Shown here one piece after another: positions 18,023 to 25,234 of a DNA stretch of 64,000 bases. Within the stretch, counting starts at the first letter, position 1; each line of letters begins with the position of its first letter. Below the pieces are notes generated by a model, which did not search any database, was not told the origin of the DNA, and saw only the letters and a list, made by a program, of their open reading frames with translations. Origin of the DNA: JADKFD01 sp050250665 (GTDB lineage: Bacteria > Pseudomonadota > Gammaproteobacteria > Xanthomonadales > SZUA-5); assembly GCA_050250665.1 (NCBI GenBank), contig JBFWOF010000009.1, positions 62,001 to 126,000 of the forward strand. The letters run 5' to 3'. A program made the position numbers and the translations under genes.

Positions 18023-18879
18023 AGCGGCAACTTGGGCAAATCGCCGGCACCGGGCTGGCGCTGCTGGTATCGACGGCAGCTATGGCCAATCCGGAACGTT
18101 GGCAGCTCAACATGACACCTGGCGTGACGTCCAGCAGTCAGGATGTCTATCACCTGCACATGCTCATCCTGGGCATCTGCGTAGTCATCGGCATCGTCGT
18201 CTTCGGCGCCATGTTCTACGCCATGTTCAAGTTCCGGAAATCCAAAGGCGCGGTCCCGGCCAAATTCAGCCACAACACCACGGCGGAAGTGGTGTGGACG
18301 GTGATTCCGGTCGCCATCCTGCTGGTCATGGCCTGGCCAGCGACCAAGACCCTGGTCAAGATGGCCGATACCGGCGATGCCGAGTTCACCGTCAAGGTGA
18401 CCGGCTACCAGTGGAAATGGCGCTACGAGTACCTCGGTGAAGACGTCAAGTTCATGAGCTCGCTGACCCGCGCTGCGGATGAGGCGCGTCAGCTGGGTTC
18501 GGGCATCGATCCCAATACGGTCGACAACTATCTGCTGGATGTCGACAACCCGCTGGTGATCCCGACCGGCGCCAAGGTGCGCTTCGTGATCACGGCTGAC
18601 GATGTCATCCACTCGTGGTGGGTGCCGGCCCTGGGCTGGAAGCAGGACGCCATCCCCGGTTTCATCAATGAGGCCTGGACCCAGGTTGACCAGCCCGGTG
18701 TGTACCGCGGCCAGTGCGCCGAACTGTGTGGCAAGGATCACGGCTTCATGCCGATCGTGGTGATCGCCAAACCGCGCGCCGAGTTTGACGCCTGGCTGGC
18801 CGAACAGAAAGCGGCGCAGGCGCCGGAAGCCGGCACGGTCGCGCAAAGCGCCCCGGTGCCACCGGTCACCAAGAGCTGA
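18019..18879 (+). CDS. coxB: Cytochrome c oxidase subunit II
   Basis: 286 residues: signal peptide (LALLVSTAAMANP), two transmembrane helices (about 45-70 and 88-108), then the periplasmic cupredoxin domain. The CuA ligands are visible: a His in DDVIHSWWVPALG and CAELCGKDHGFM (C233, C237, H241, M244). The aromatic patch YQWKWRYEY passes electrons from cytochrome c. There is no C-terminal haem-binding CxxCH, so it is an aa3-type subunit without fused cytochrome c. It is the second gene of the DUF2244-coxB-coxA-small ORF-ctaG-coxC operon. Confidence 0.97.
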   Translation: MKRQLGQIAGTGLALLVSTAAMANPERWQLNMTPGVTSSSQDVYHLHMLILGICVVIGIVVFGAMFYAMFKFRKSKGAVPAKFSHNTTAEVVWTVIPVAILLVMAWPATKTLVKMADTGDAEFTVKVTGYQWKWRYEYLGEDVKFMSSLTRAADEARQLGSGIDPNTVDNYLLDVDNPLVIPTGAKVRFVITADDVIHSWWVPALGWKQDAIPGFINEAWTQVDQPGVYRGQCAELCGKDHGFMPIVVIAKPRAEFDAWLAEQKAAQAPEAGTVAQSAPVPPVTKS

Positions 18880-18925
18880 TCAGCCGATCGACCTCGTCCC
18901 CCATTTGATTTAGCGGAGTACAGCC

Positions 18926-20563
18926 ATGGCCCACCACGGCGAACAGACACACGATACGCACGACGGTCACGACGATCATGACCACAAGCCCAGCGGCTTT
19001 TTCGAGCGCTGGTTCTGCGGCACCAATCACAAGGACATCGGTACGCTGTACCTGATTTTCTCCCTGGTGATGTTCCTGATCGGCGGCTCGATGGCGCTGG
19101 TGATCCGCGCCGAGCTGTTTCAGCCGGGACTGCAGCTGGTGCAGCCTGACTTCTTCAACTCGATGACCACCATGCACGCGCTGGTGATGATCTTCGGTGC
19201 GGTCATGCCGGCTTTCGTCGGCCTGGCCAACTGGATGATCCCGATGATGATCGGCGCGCCTGACATGGCACTGCCACGCATGAACAACTGGTCCTTCTGG
19301 ATCATGCCCTTCGCGTTCACGCTGCTGCTGTCGACGCTGTTCATGCAAGGCGGCGGTCCTGCCGGTGGCTGGACGCTGTATCCGCCGCTGTCACTTCAGG
19401 GTGGCAACAACGTGGCATTCGTGATCTTTGCCGTGCACATGATGGGTATCAGCTCAATCATGGGTGCGATCAACATCATCGCCACCATCCTCAACATGCG
19501 CGCTCCGGGCATGGATCTGCTGAAGATGCCGGTGTTCGTCTGGACCTGGTTGATCACGGCCTTCCTGCTGATCGCGGTGATGCCGGTGCTGGCAGGCTCG
19601 GTGACCATGCTGCTCACCGACAAGTATTTCGGCACCAGCTTCTTCAACGCCGCCGGCGGCGGTGATCCGGTGATGTTCCAGCACATCTTCTGGTTCTTCG
19701 GGCACCCCGAGGTCTACATCATGATCCTGCCCGCCTTCGGCATCGCCTCCGAGATCATTCCGACCTTCTCGCGCAAGCCGCTGTTCGGTTATCAGGCCAT
19801 GGTCTACGCGACGGCCTCGATCGCCTTCCTGTCCTTCATCGTCTGGGCCCACCACATGTTCACCGTGGGCATGCCGCTGGGAGGCCAGCTGTTCTTCATG
19901 TACGCCACCATGCTGATCGCAGTGCCCACCGGCGTGAAGGTCTTCAACTGGGTGGCGACGATGTGGCGAGGGTCGATGACCTTCGAGACACCGATGCTGT
20001 TCGCGGTGGCCTTCGTGGTGCTGTTCACCATCGGCGGCTTCTCCGGACTGATGCTGGCCATGGTGCCGGCCGACTTCCAGTATCACGACACCTATTTCGT
20101 CGTGGCCCACTTCCACTACGTGCTGGTCACCGGCGCGATCTTCTCGATCATGGCCGCGGTCTATTACTGGCTGCCGAAGTGGACCGGCCGCATGTACAAC
20201 GAGACCCTGGCCAAGTGGCATTTCTGGACTTCGACGATCTTCGTCAACGTGCTGTTCTTCCCGCAGCACTTCCTGGGCCTGGCCGGCATGCCCCGCCGTA
20301 TTCCGGACTACAACGTGGCCTTCACCGACTTCAACATGATCTCCTCGATCGGCGGCTTTGCCTTCGGCCTGTCGCAGCTGCTGTTCGTGTGGCTGCTGAT
20401 CGACACCTGCGTGCTCAAGCGCGGTGCCAAGGCCAGCAGCGGCGTGTGGGACAGCGCTCGCGGTCTGGAATGGACGCTGCCGTCGCCGGCGCCGTATCAC
20501 TCCTTCAGCACTCCGCCGAAGATCGATGACAAGATGCTGGCACACGGCGACGTGACCCACTGA
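18926..20563 (+). CDS. coxA: Cytochrome c oxidase subunit I
   Basis: 545 residues with about 12 transmembrane helices. The family hallmarks are present: WFFGHPEVYIMILPAFG holds the CuB His and the cross-linked Tyr, WAHHMFTVGMP gives the next CuB His pair, and HDTYFVVAHFHYVL carries haem ligands. It reduces O2 at the haem a3-CuB site and pumps protons. The N-terminus is His/Asp rich (HGEQTHDTHDGHDDHDH), a run that could bind metal transiently; the rest is standard. The stop overlaps the next small ORF (TGATG). Confidence 0.97.
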   Translation: MAHHGEQTHDTHDGHDDHDHKPSGFFERWFCGTNHKDIGTLYLIFSLVMFLIGGSMALVIRAELFQPGLQLVQPDFFNSMTTMHALVMIFGAVMPAFVGLANWMIPMMIGAPDMALPRMNNWSFWIMPFAFTLLLSTLFMQGGGPAGGWTLYPPLSLQGGNNVAFVIFAVHMMGISSIMGAINIIATILNMRAPGMDLLKMPVFVWTWLITAFLLIAVMPVLAGSVTMLLTDKYFGTSFFNAAGGGDPVMFQHIFWFFGHPEVYIMILPAFGIASEIIPTFSRKPLFGYQAMVYATASIAFLSFIVWAHHMFTVGMPLGGQLFFMYATMLIAVPTGVKVFNWVATMWRGSMTFETPMLFAVAFVVLFTIGGFSGLMLAMVPADFQYHDTYFVVAHFHYVLVTGAIFSIMAAVYYWLPKWTGRMYNETLAKWHFWTSTIFVNVLFFPQHFLGLAGMPRRIPDYNVAFTDFNMISSIGGFAFGLSQLLFVWLLIDTCVLKRGAKASSGVWDSARGLEWTLPSPAPYHSFSTPPKIDDKMLAHGDVTH

Positions 20564-20685
20564 TGAGCGCTGATCTCAATCGCGATGCCCGCCGTCCGGC
20601 CGTACGCCGGACGGTCATCGTGCTCAGTGTCATAGCCTTTGGCCTGTATTCGCTGTTCTTCGTGCGCGCCCTGCTGCTGTCATGA
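20563..20685 (+). CDS. Small membrane protein (40 aa) between coxA and ctaG
   Basis: ATG at 20563 overlaps the coxA stop as TGATG, and its TGA (20683-20685) overlaps the ctaG start as ATGA. The 40-residue product begins MSADLNRDARRPAVRR and then has one hydrophobic helix (VIVLSVIAFGLYSLFFV). Short single-helix ORFs at this spot are annotated in some proteobacteria as 'cytochrome oxidase small assembly protein'. The overlaps at both ends and the arginine-rich inner-face segment make it a real gene; the function is inferred from position. Confidence 0.8.
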   Translation: MSADLNRDARRPAVRRTVIVLSVIAFGLYSLFFVRALLLS

Positions 20686-21266
20686 GTGGAAACCCGGCTT
20701 CCGGCCATACCGGTGTGGTCCGGCGCATCCTCTGGGTCTGCGCCGCTTCCTTCACCTTCTGCTTTGCCCTGATCCCGGTGTATTCGATCTTCTGCGAGAT
20801 CACCGGGATCAACGGCAAGACCGGCCAGGTGAGCGCGGCATCGGCCACGCAGATGGTGGTCGACGAGTCGCGAACCATCACCATCCAGTTCGATACCTCG
20901 GTGAATGCCGGCTTGCCCTGGGCCTTCAAGCCCAAGCAGAGCTCGATCAAGGTGCATCCGGGAGTCGTCACCGAGATGCTGTTCGAGGCGACCAATCTCA
21001 GCGATGCTGATCTGGTTGGCCAGGCGGTGCCCAGCGTGGCGCCCAACCGGGCATCGATCTACTTCAGCAAGACCGAGTGTTTCTGCTTCACCGAGCAGAG
21101 TCTGGCGGCGGGCGAGACCCGCGACATGCCGGTGCGCTTCGTCGTCGATCCGGCCCTGCCGAAGAATGTTTCGGTGATGACACTGTCCTACACCTTCTAT
21201 CTCAACGATCTGGCGACCGAACGTCTGGCGCAGCACAGCGCCGTGAACGATAATCCTGGATTCTGA
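20682..21266 (+). CDS. ctaG: Cytochrome c oxidase assembly protein CtaG/Cox11 (CuB copper chaperone)
   Basis: 194 residues with one N-terminal membrane anchor (ILWVCAASFTFCFALIPVYS) and a periplasmic Ig-like domain. The copper-binding C-F-C-F motif is at 133-136 (ECFCFTEQ), and the conserved PVYSIFCEITGING is at the membrane exit. It delivers copper to CuB of subunit I. It is translationally coupled to the 40-residue ORF upstream. Confidence 0.96.
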   Translation: MSGNPASGHTGVVRRILWVCAASFTFCFALIPVYSIFCEITGINGKTGQVSAASATQMVVDESRTITIQFDTSVNAGLPWAFKPKQSSIKVHPGVVTEMLFEATNLSDADLVGQAVPSVAPNRASIYFSKTECFCFTEQSLAAGETRDMPVRFVVDPALPKNVSVMTLSYTFYLNDLATERLAQHSAVNDNPGF

Positions 21267-21312
21267 ATCGGGCTTTCACGCCCACCTTGCTTTGTATTGA
21301 CGGGGATTGCAC

Positions 21313-22182
21313 ATGGCTCAAGGCTCCGGTGCCTATTACGTACCTCACGGCAGCAAGTGGCCGATCATCGGATCGGTTGCGCTGTTCCTGTTCCTGGGCG
21401 GCGCTGCCTCGCTGGTCAATGAAGACCACGTCTTCGGCATGGTCAAGTTCTATCTGGGCCTGGCGCTTCTGTTGTTCATGCTCTTCGGCTGGTTCGGCGA
21501 GGTCATCAAGGAAAGCCTCGCCGGTTACTACAACTCGCAGGTGGACGTGTCCTTCCGCATGGGCATGGTCTGGTTCATCTTTTCCGAGGTGATGTTCTTC
21601 GCCGCCTTCTTCGGCGCATTGTTCTATGCCCGCATCTTCTCCGTGCCATGGCTGGGCGGTGAGGGCGACGGATTTGCGACCAATCAGCTGCTCTACCCGG
21701 CTTTCGAGGCGGTTTGGCCGACCAACGGTCCGGGTGAGGTCGGTGGCAAGTTCGAGACCATCCCGGCCTGGGGCCTGCCGCTGCTGAACACGCTGATCCT
21801 GCTCACCTCGGGTGCGACCATCACCATGGCGCATTGGGCGCTCAAGGTGGGCAAGCGTCAGGCGCTGGTCTGGTGGATGGCGGCAACCGTCGCTCTGGGC
21901 TGCCTGTTCCTGTACTTCCAGGCGGTCGAATACATCCACGCCTACCAGGAGCTGGGTCTGACCCTGGGCTCGGGCGTTTATGGCAGCACCTTCTTCATGC
22001 TGACCGGTTTCCACGGCATGCACGTCACGCTGGGCACGATCATGCTGCTGGTGATCACCTTCCGCTGCATGGCCGGCCATTTCACCAAGGACAACCACTT
22101 CGCCTTCGAAGCAGTGGCCTGGTACTGGCACTTCGTGGACGTGGTCTGGCTGGGACTGTTCGTATTCGTCTACGTGCTCTGA
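21313..22182 (+). CDS. coxC: Cytochrome c oxidase subunit III
   Basis: The start is ATG 21313 (MAQGSGAYYVPHGSKWP); a TTG two codons upstream is unlikely. 289 residues with seven predicted membrane segments and the family patterns GMVWFIFSEVMFFAAFFGA, FFMLTGFHGMHVTLGT and AVAWYWHFVDVVWLGLF. It stabilises subunit I and proton uptake. It is the last gene of the operon, followed by a strong hairpin at 22205-22230. The last 33 coding bases occur again at 22467-22500. Confidence 0.97.
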   Translation: MAQGSGAYYVPHGSKWPIIGSVALFLFLGGAASLVNEDHVFGMVKFYLGLALLLFMLFGWFGEVIKESLAGYYNSQVDVSFRMGMVWFIFSEVMFFAAFFGALFYARIFSVPWLGGEGDGFATNQLLYPAFEAVWPTNGPGEVGGKFETIPAWGLPLLNTLILLTSGATITMAHWALKVGKRQALVWWMAATVALGCLFLYFQAVEYIHAYQELGLTLGSGVYGSTFFMLTGFHGMHVTLGTIMLLVITFRCMAGHFTKDNHFAFEAVAWYWHFVDVVWLGLFVFVYVL

Positions 22183-22204
22183 GGCACGCAGACTGCGCAA
22201 TAAC

Positions 22205-22230
22205 ATCGGGCCGCCTCAGGGCGGCCCGAT
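22205..22230 (+). terminator. Rho-independent-like terminator after coxC
   Basis: A perfect 11-bp stem (ATCGGGCCGCC / GGCGGCCCGAT) with a TCAG loop, 22 bases after the coxC stop. The following CGTTTG is only weakly T-rich, but stem strength and position support termination of the cox operon. Confidence 0.75.
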
Positions 22231-22378
22231 CGTTTGTGGCGCACGACCAAGTAGCCCGGATAAGCCAAAGGCGCACCCGGGACGAGAGTCCGAATCGCGC
22301 ATGATCCCAGGTACGCTGCGCTTACCTGGGCTACGACTCTGTTGTAGAGCGCAGCTTGCTCAATACGGTTTGCTTTGG

Positions 22379-22462
22379 GTAGGTTGGGCTAAGGCCGCAG
22401 GCCGTGCCCAACGATTTGGCGCGCCCTTGTTGGGCACGGCCTGCGGCCTTAGCCCAACCTAC
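22379..22462. repeat. 33-bp inverted repeat, GTAGGTTGGGCTAAGG family (copy 1)
   Basis: The left arm 22379-22411 (GTAGGTTGGGCTAAGGCC...) and right arm 22430-22462 are perfect reverse complements. The same hairpin recurs at 39060-39143. It belongs to an 812-base gene-free stretch between coxC and hvfC made almost wholly of repeats. A further palindrome (AGTAGCCCGGATAAGCC...GGGCTACGA) lies at about 22251-22335. Confidence 0.9.
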
Positions 22463-22466
22463 AAAG

Positions 22467-22500
22467 CTGGGACTGGTCGTATTCGTCTACGTGCTCTGAG
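22467..22500 (+). repeat. Duplicate of the 3' end of coxC
   Basis: These 34 bases match 22150-22183, the last 33 coding bases of coxC (encoding LGLFVFVYVL and stop) plus one base, with a single mismatch. The two copies are 317 bases apart and bracket the hairpin elements at 22205-22462. Confidence 0.9.
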
Positions 22501-22569
22501 CCACTCGTTTGTGGGAGCATCCTGCCGAGCAAGCTCGGCACTACAGAAGCCTCGTACACCGTCGCTGAT

Positions 22570-22985
22570 GTAGAGCGGAGCTTGCTCCGCTGCTTCTGCA
22601 GGGCTTGGGCATTGGTTGCTTTCCGCAACCTGGAAAAGCCGTACATCCTGCCGAGCAAGCTCGGCACTACAGGAGCCTCGTTCACCATCGCTGTAGTAGA
22701 GCGGAGCTTGCTCCGCTGCTTTTGCTTGTGCGTTGTGCTCTGGATGCTGAATCGACGGCTGGCACATCCTGCCGAGCAAGCCCGGCACTACAACAGCCTC
22801 GCCCGTCGACGCTCTGGTAGAGCGGAGCTTGCTCCGCTGCTTTTGCTGGGCTTGTGCGTTGTGCTCTGGATGCTAAATCGACGGCTGGCACATCCTGCCG
22901 AGCAAGCTCGGCACTACAACAGCCTCGCACGTCGAAGCTCTGGTAGAGCGGAGCTTGCTCCGTCGCTTCAGCTCCTGGCCAAAGG
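22570..22985. repeat. Tandem composite repeats of about 121-126 bp
   Basis: The unit start GTAGAGCGGAGCTTGCTCCG appears at 22570, 22696, 22817 and 22943. Between these lies GCCGAGCAAGCTCGGCACTAC, the second palindrome of the composite unit. The same two motifs recur at 39160-39310. The patch ends at the hvfC stop. Confidence 0.88.
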
Positions 22986-22994
22986 CGCGGCCCC

Positions 22995-23777
22995 TTAGGC
23001 CGGCGCCCCTGCGGCGTCCTTGGTCCGCAGCCCGACAATCACATCGCGCTGCATCCAGCCAGACAGCAGAGCTCTGGCCGGTTCGATGAGGGACTCGGGA
23101 TCGGGATGGCCGATTTCAGCGCCCAGACGCATCACCAGTTCGCGACCGCTGCAGCCCTCGGTCTCCTGTGCCAGAGCCAGCAGTCGCGCCGCCAGCGGTT
23201 CCAGTGACTGGAACTGCACCTTGTCGGCGCGGTTGCGATAGATCAGCAGCCAGGTCGGTTGGGCCGGCGCTTCGGTGGGCTGGTAATCGTCGCGGATCAG
23301 CTGCACCGGGAACTGGTAACCCAGCACCCAGGCCACCGGGGAAGGCACCGGAACGTGTTCGATCGGGTCGCCATCGCGGTGGTCGATGCTGACCTTGGCC
23401 AGATCGTCGCCATCCAGATCCAGCGCCAGTTCCACCCACTCCCAATGCGCCAGTTCATGCAGGAAGGGTCGCTGCTGCTGCCAGTGTTCCGGATGGTCGC
23501 CGAGAAAGCGCACGAACTCGCTGCCCAGTTCATGGAACAGTGGCGTATGTGCCCCGTGCTCCACATAGAAACTACGCACCAGGCGCGGCCATTCCGGCCC
23601 ATCGAGCAGCCGCCGGATCACCGGGAAGTTCCCCGCCAGCAGGCCCTGCAGGTTGTTGAACAGCAATTCGCGATAGATCTGAACCCGGCGATCCTCGAGA
23701 TCGGCCGGCGCCGGTTCTACCGCGGGATTGCGCAGATGCCGCGCAAAAGCCAGTTGAATCTGATCAAACTGCGGCAT
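22995..23777 (-). CDS. hvfC: HvfC-like DUF2063 protein (partner of the DUF692 RiPP enzyme)
   Basis: The start is MPQFDQIQLAFARHLRNP (23777), which overlaps the end of hvfB by 14 bases; this gives 260 residues. The N-terminal DUF2063 helical domain carries the family pattern RVQIYRELLFNNLQGLLAGNFPV, followed by FYVEHGAHTPLFHELGSEFVRFL and HELAHWEWVELAL. The C-terminal part is beta-rich. In Haemophilus, HvfC works with HvfB to modify cysteines of the HvfA peptide; the family often supplies peptide recognition. It is cytoplasmic. The DoxX-like gene (hvfD) often found next is absent; repeats follow. Confidence 0.9.
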   Translation of the reverse strand: MPQFDQIQLAFARHLRNPAVEPAPADLEDRRVQIYRELLFNNLQGLLAGNFPVIRRLLDGPEWPRLVRSFYVEHGAHTPLFHELGSEFVRFLGDHPEHWQQQRPFLHELAHWEWVELALDLDGDDLAKVSIDHRDGDPIEHVPVPSPVAWVLGYQFPVQLIRDDYQPTEAPAQPTWLLIYRNRADKVQFQSLEPLAARLLALAQETEGCSGRELVMRLGAEIGHPDPESLIEPARALLSGWMQRDVIVGLRTKDAAGAPA

Positions 23778-24633
23778 GACGCGGACGCGCGCTGGGCACC
23801 TGGGCTGGCGCATTCTCATCCTGCACCCGGCGGACCTTGCCCAGCTCCTGCAGCAGTTCCGGCAAAGGCGGAATGTTGAAGTCGCGTTCCAGCAAGGTGG
23901 CCCGGCGGCCCAGGCGTCGGTAGGTATAGGCCAGGAGGTCCCAGACCGGGTCGACGATGTCGGCACCATGGGTGTCGACGATCAGATCCGGCGCCTCCTT
24001 GTGATGCCCGGCCACGTGCAGATAGGCCACGCGTTCCGCCGGAATCTGGTCGATGAACCGGCGTGCGTCGTAGCGGTGGTTGACGCTGTTCACATAGACA
24101 TTGTTGACGTCCAGCAGCAGATCACAGTCGGCTTCGTGCACGACACCGAGCAGGAATTCGGGTTCGCTGATCTCGCTGGCCAGCGGTGTGTAGAAGGAGG
24201 CGTTTTCCACGGCGATGCGGCGACCCAGGATGTCCTGGGTGCGGCGCACGCGGGCGGCAACGTGCCGGAGCGCATCCTCGGTAAACGGGATCGGCAGCAG
24301 ATCGTAGAGATGGGCGCCGTCACTGCACCAGCTCAAATGCTCGCTGTAGAGCAGGATGCCATGCTCGTCAAGAAAGCCCTTGAGGCGCTGCAGGAAGATT
24401 TCGTCCAGTGGATCCGGACCACCCAGCGACAGCGACAGACCGTGGGCGATGAAGGGATAGGCCTCGGTGTAGCGGCGGAAGGCCTTGCCCAGCCTTCCGC
24501 CGATACCCAACCAGTTTTCCGGAGCGATCTCGAAGAAATCGATGGCGGACCGCAAGTCGCCAGCCGCATCCAGTTCGGGCATCAGGCTGCGCCTGAGACC
24601 CAATCCAGCTGACAGCTGTTGCAGTTTCCGCAT
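23764..24633 (-). CDS. hvfB: HvfB-like DUF692 multinuclear non-haem iron oxidative enzyme
   Basis: 289 residues forming a TIM barrel with the full MNIO metal-ligand set in order: HGLSLS (64-69), SEHLSW (97-102), ENASFY (143-148), DVNNVYVN (175-182), HVAGHH (206-211), DTHG (220-223) and a late ERD. Relatives (MbnB, HvfB) use two or three irons and O2 to rebuild cysteines; in the Haemophilus system they make oxazolone/thioamide pairs from EGKCG motifs. The adjacent precursor is full of that motif, so the same chemistry is likely here. Cytoplasmic, between hvfA (23 bases upstream) and hvfC (overlapping). Confidence 0.93.
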   Translation of the reverse strand: MRKLQQLSAGLGLRRSLMPELDAAGDLRSAIDFFEIAPENWLGIGGRLGKAFRRYTEAYPFIAHGLSLSLGGPDPLDEIFLQRLKGFLDEHGILLYSEHLSWCSDGAHLYDLLPIPFTEDALRHVAARVRRTQDILGRRIAVENASFYTPLASEISEPEFLLGVVHEADCDLLLDVNNVYVNSVNHRYDARRFIDQIPAERVAYLHVAGHHKEAPDLIVDTHGADIVDPVWDLLAYTYRRLGRRATLLERDFNIPPLPELLQELGKVRRVQDENAPAQVPSARPRHAAV

Positions 24634-24656
24634 GATGCGCTCCTTCAGATCTCAGC

Positions 24657-25052
24657 TCAGGCGGCGCCGCCGCACTTGCCTTCGGCCTTGGCCTTGTCGC
24701 CACCGCACTTGCCTTCGCCGCACTTGCCTTCGGCCTTGGCCTTGTCACCGCCGCACTTGCCTTCCTTGTCGGCCTTGTCAGCGCCGCACTTGCCTTCGCC
24801 GCACTTGCCTTCGGCCTTGGTCTTGTCTGCGCCGCACGAGGCTTCCTGCTTGGCCTTGTCAGCGCCGCACTTGCCTTCGCCGCACTTGCCTTCCGTGGCC
24901 TTCTCGTCGCCCACCAGCATGTAGCCCTGGGCCAGATCAGTGGCCTGCATGCCATTGCTGGTGCCGTTTCCGGCGTAGGCGCCAAAGGCCAGGCTGCCCA
25001 GGAATGCCGCGCCCACTGCCAAGGAAACCGGCTTGATCATCTTGTTGCTCAT
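24657..25052 (-). CDS. hvfA: HvfA-like cysteine-rich secreted RiPP precursor (EGKCG repeats)
   Basis: 131 residues. The signal peptide is 1-27 (SLAVGAAFLGSLAFGAYA, then GNG). A 25-residue linker (MQATDLAQGYMLVGDEK) is followed by a repeat tail with nine cysteines at 57, 62, 73, 84, 89, 100, 111, 116 and 127. Eight lie in EGKCG and one in EASCG. The spacing alternates 5 and 11 residues, with A-D-K-x-K links. A GGAG ribosome site is 10 bases before the ATG. In Haemophilus HvfA, EGKCG cysteines become copper-binding oxazolone/thioamide groups, so a copper-chelating periplasmic or secreted peptide is inferred. It is first in the A-B-C set and likely has its own promoter in 25053-25234. Confidence 0.92.
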   Translation of the reverse strand: MSNKMIKPVSLAVGAAFLGSLAFGAYAGNGTSNGMQATDLAQGYMLVGDEKATEGKCGEGKCGADKAKQEASCGADKTKAEGKCGEGKCGADKADKEGKCGGDKAKAEGKCGEGKCGGDKAKAEGKCGGAA

Positions 25053-25234
25053 GAGTTGAATCTCCGATCACATGATTGAATGCCCCGGTTGGGGGCGAGC
25101 TTGAAGCTGCCGCAGCAGCTCTCCCGCAGCCGATGGGATATCGGCGATGCAGACATTAAGCCTGCACCAGCCCGATGACAACCGCCTAACGGTTCTGCGT
25201 CAGCGTAGAAGACCGATGAAGGCGCCAGAATCTT

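Noticed and set aside
19454..20560. 368-codon minus-strand frame in coxA
   Set aside because: Shadow of coxA; His/Arg/Gln-rich with no domain.
22570..22985. CRISPR array or tRNA-like cluster
   Set aside because: The repeats are palindrome composites with similar spacers; no acceptor-stem or anticodon layout.
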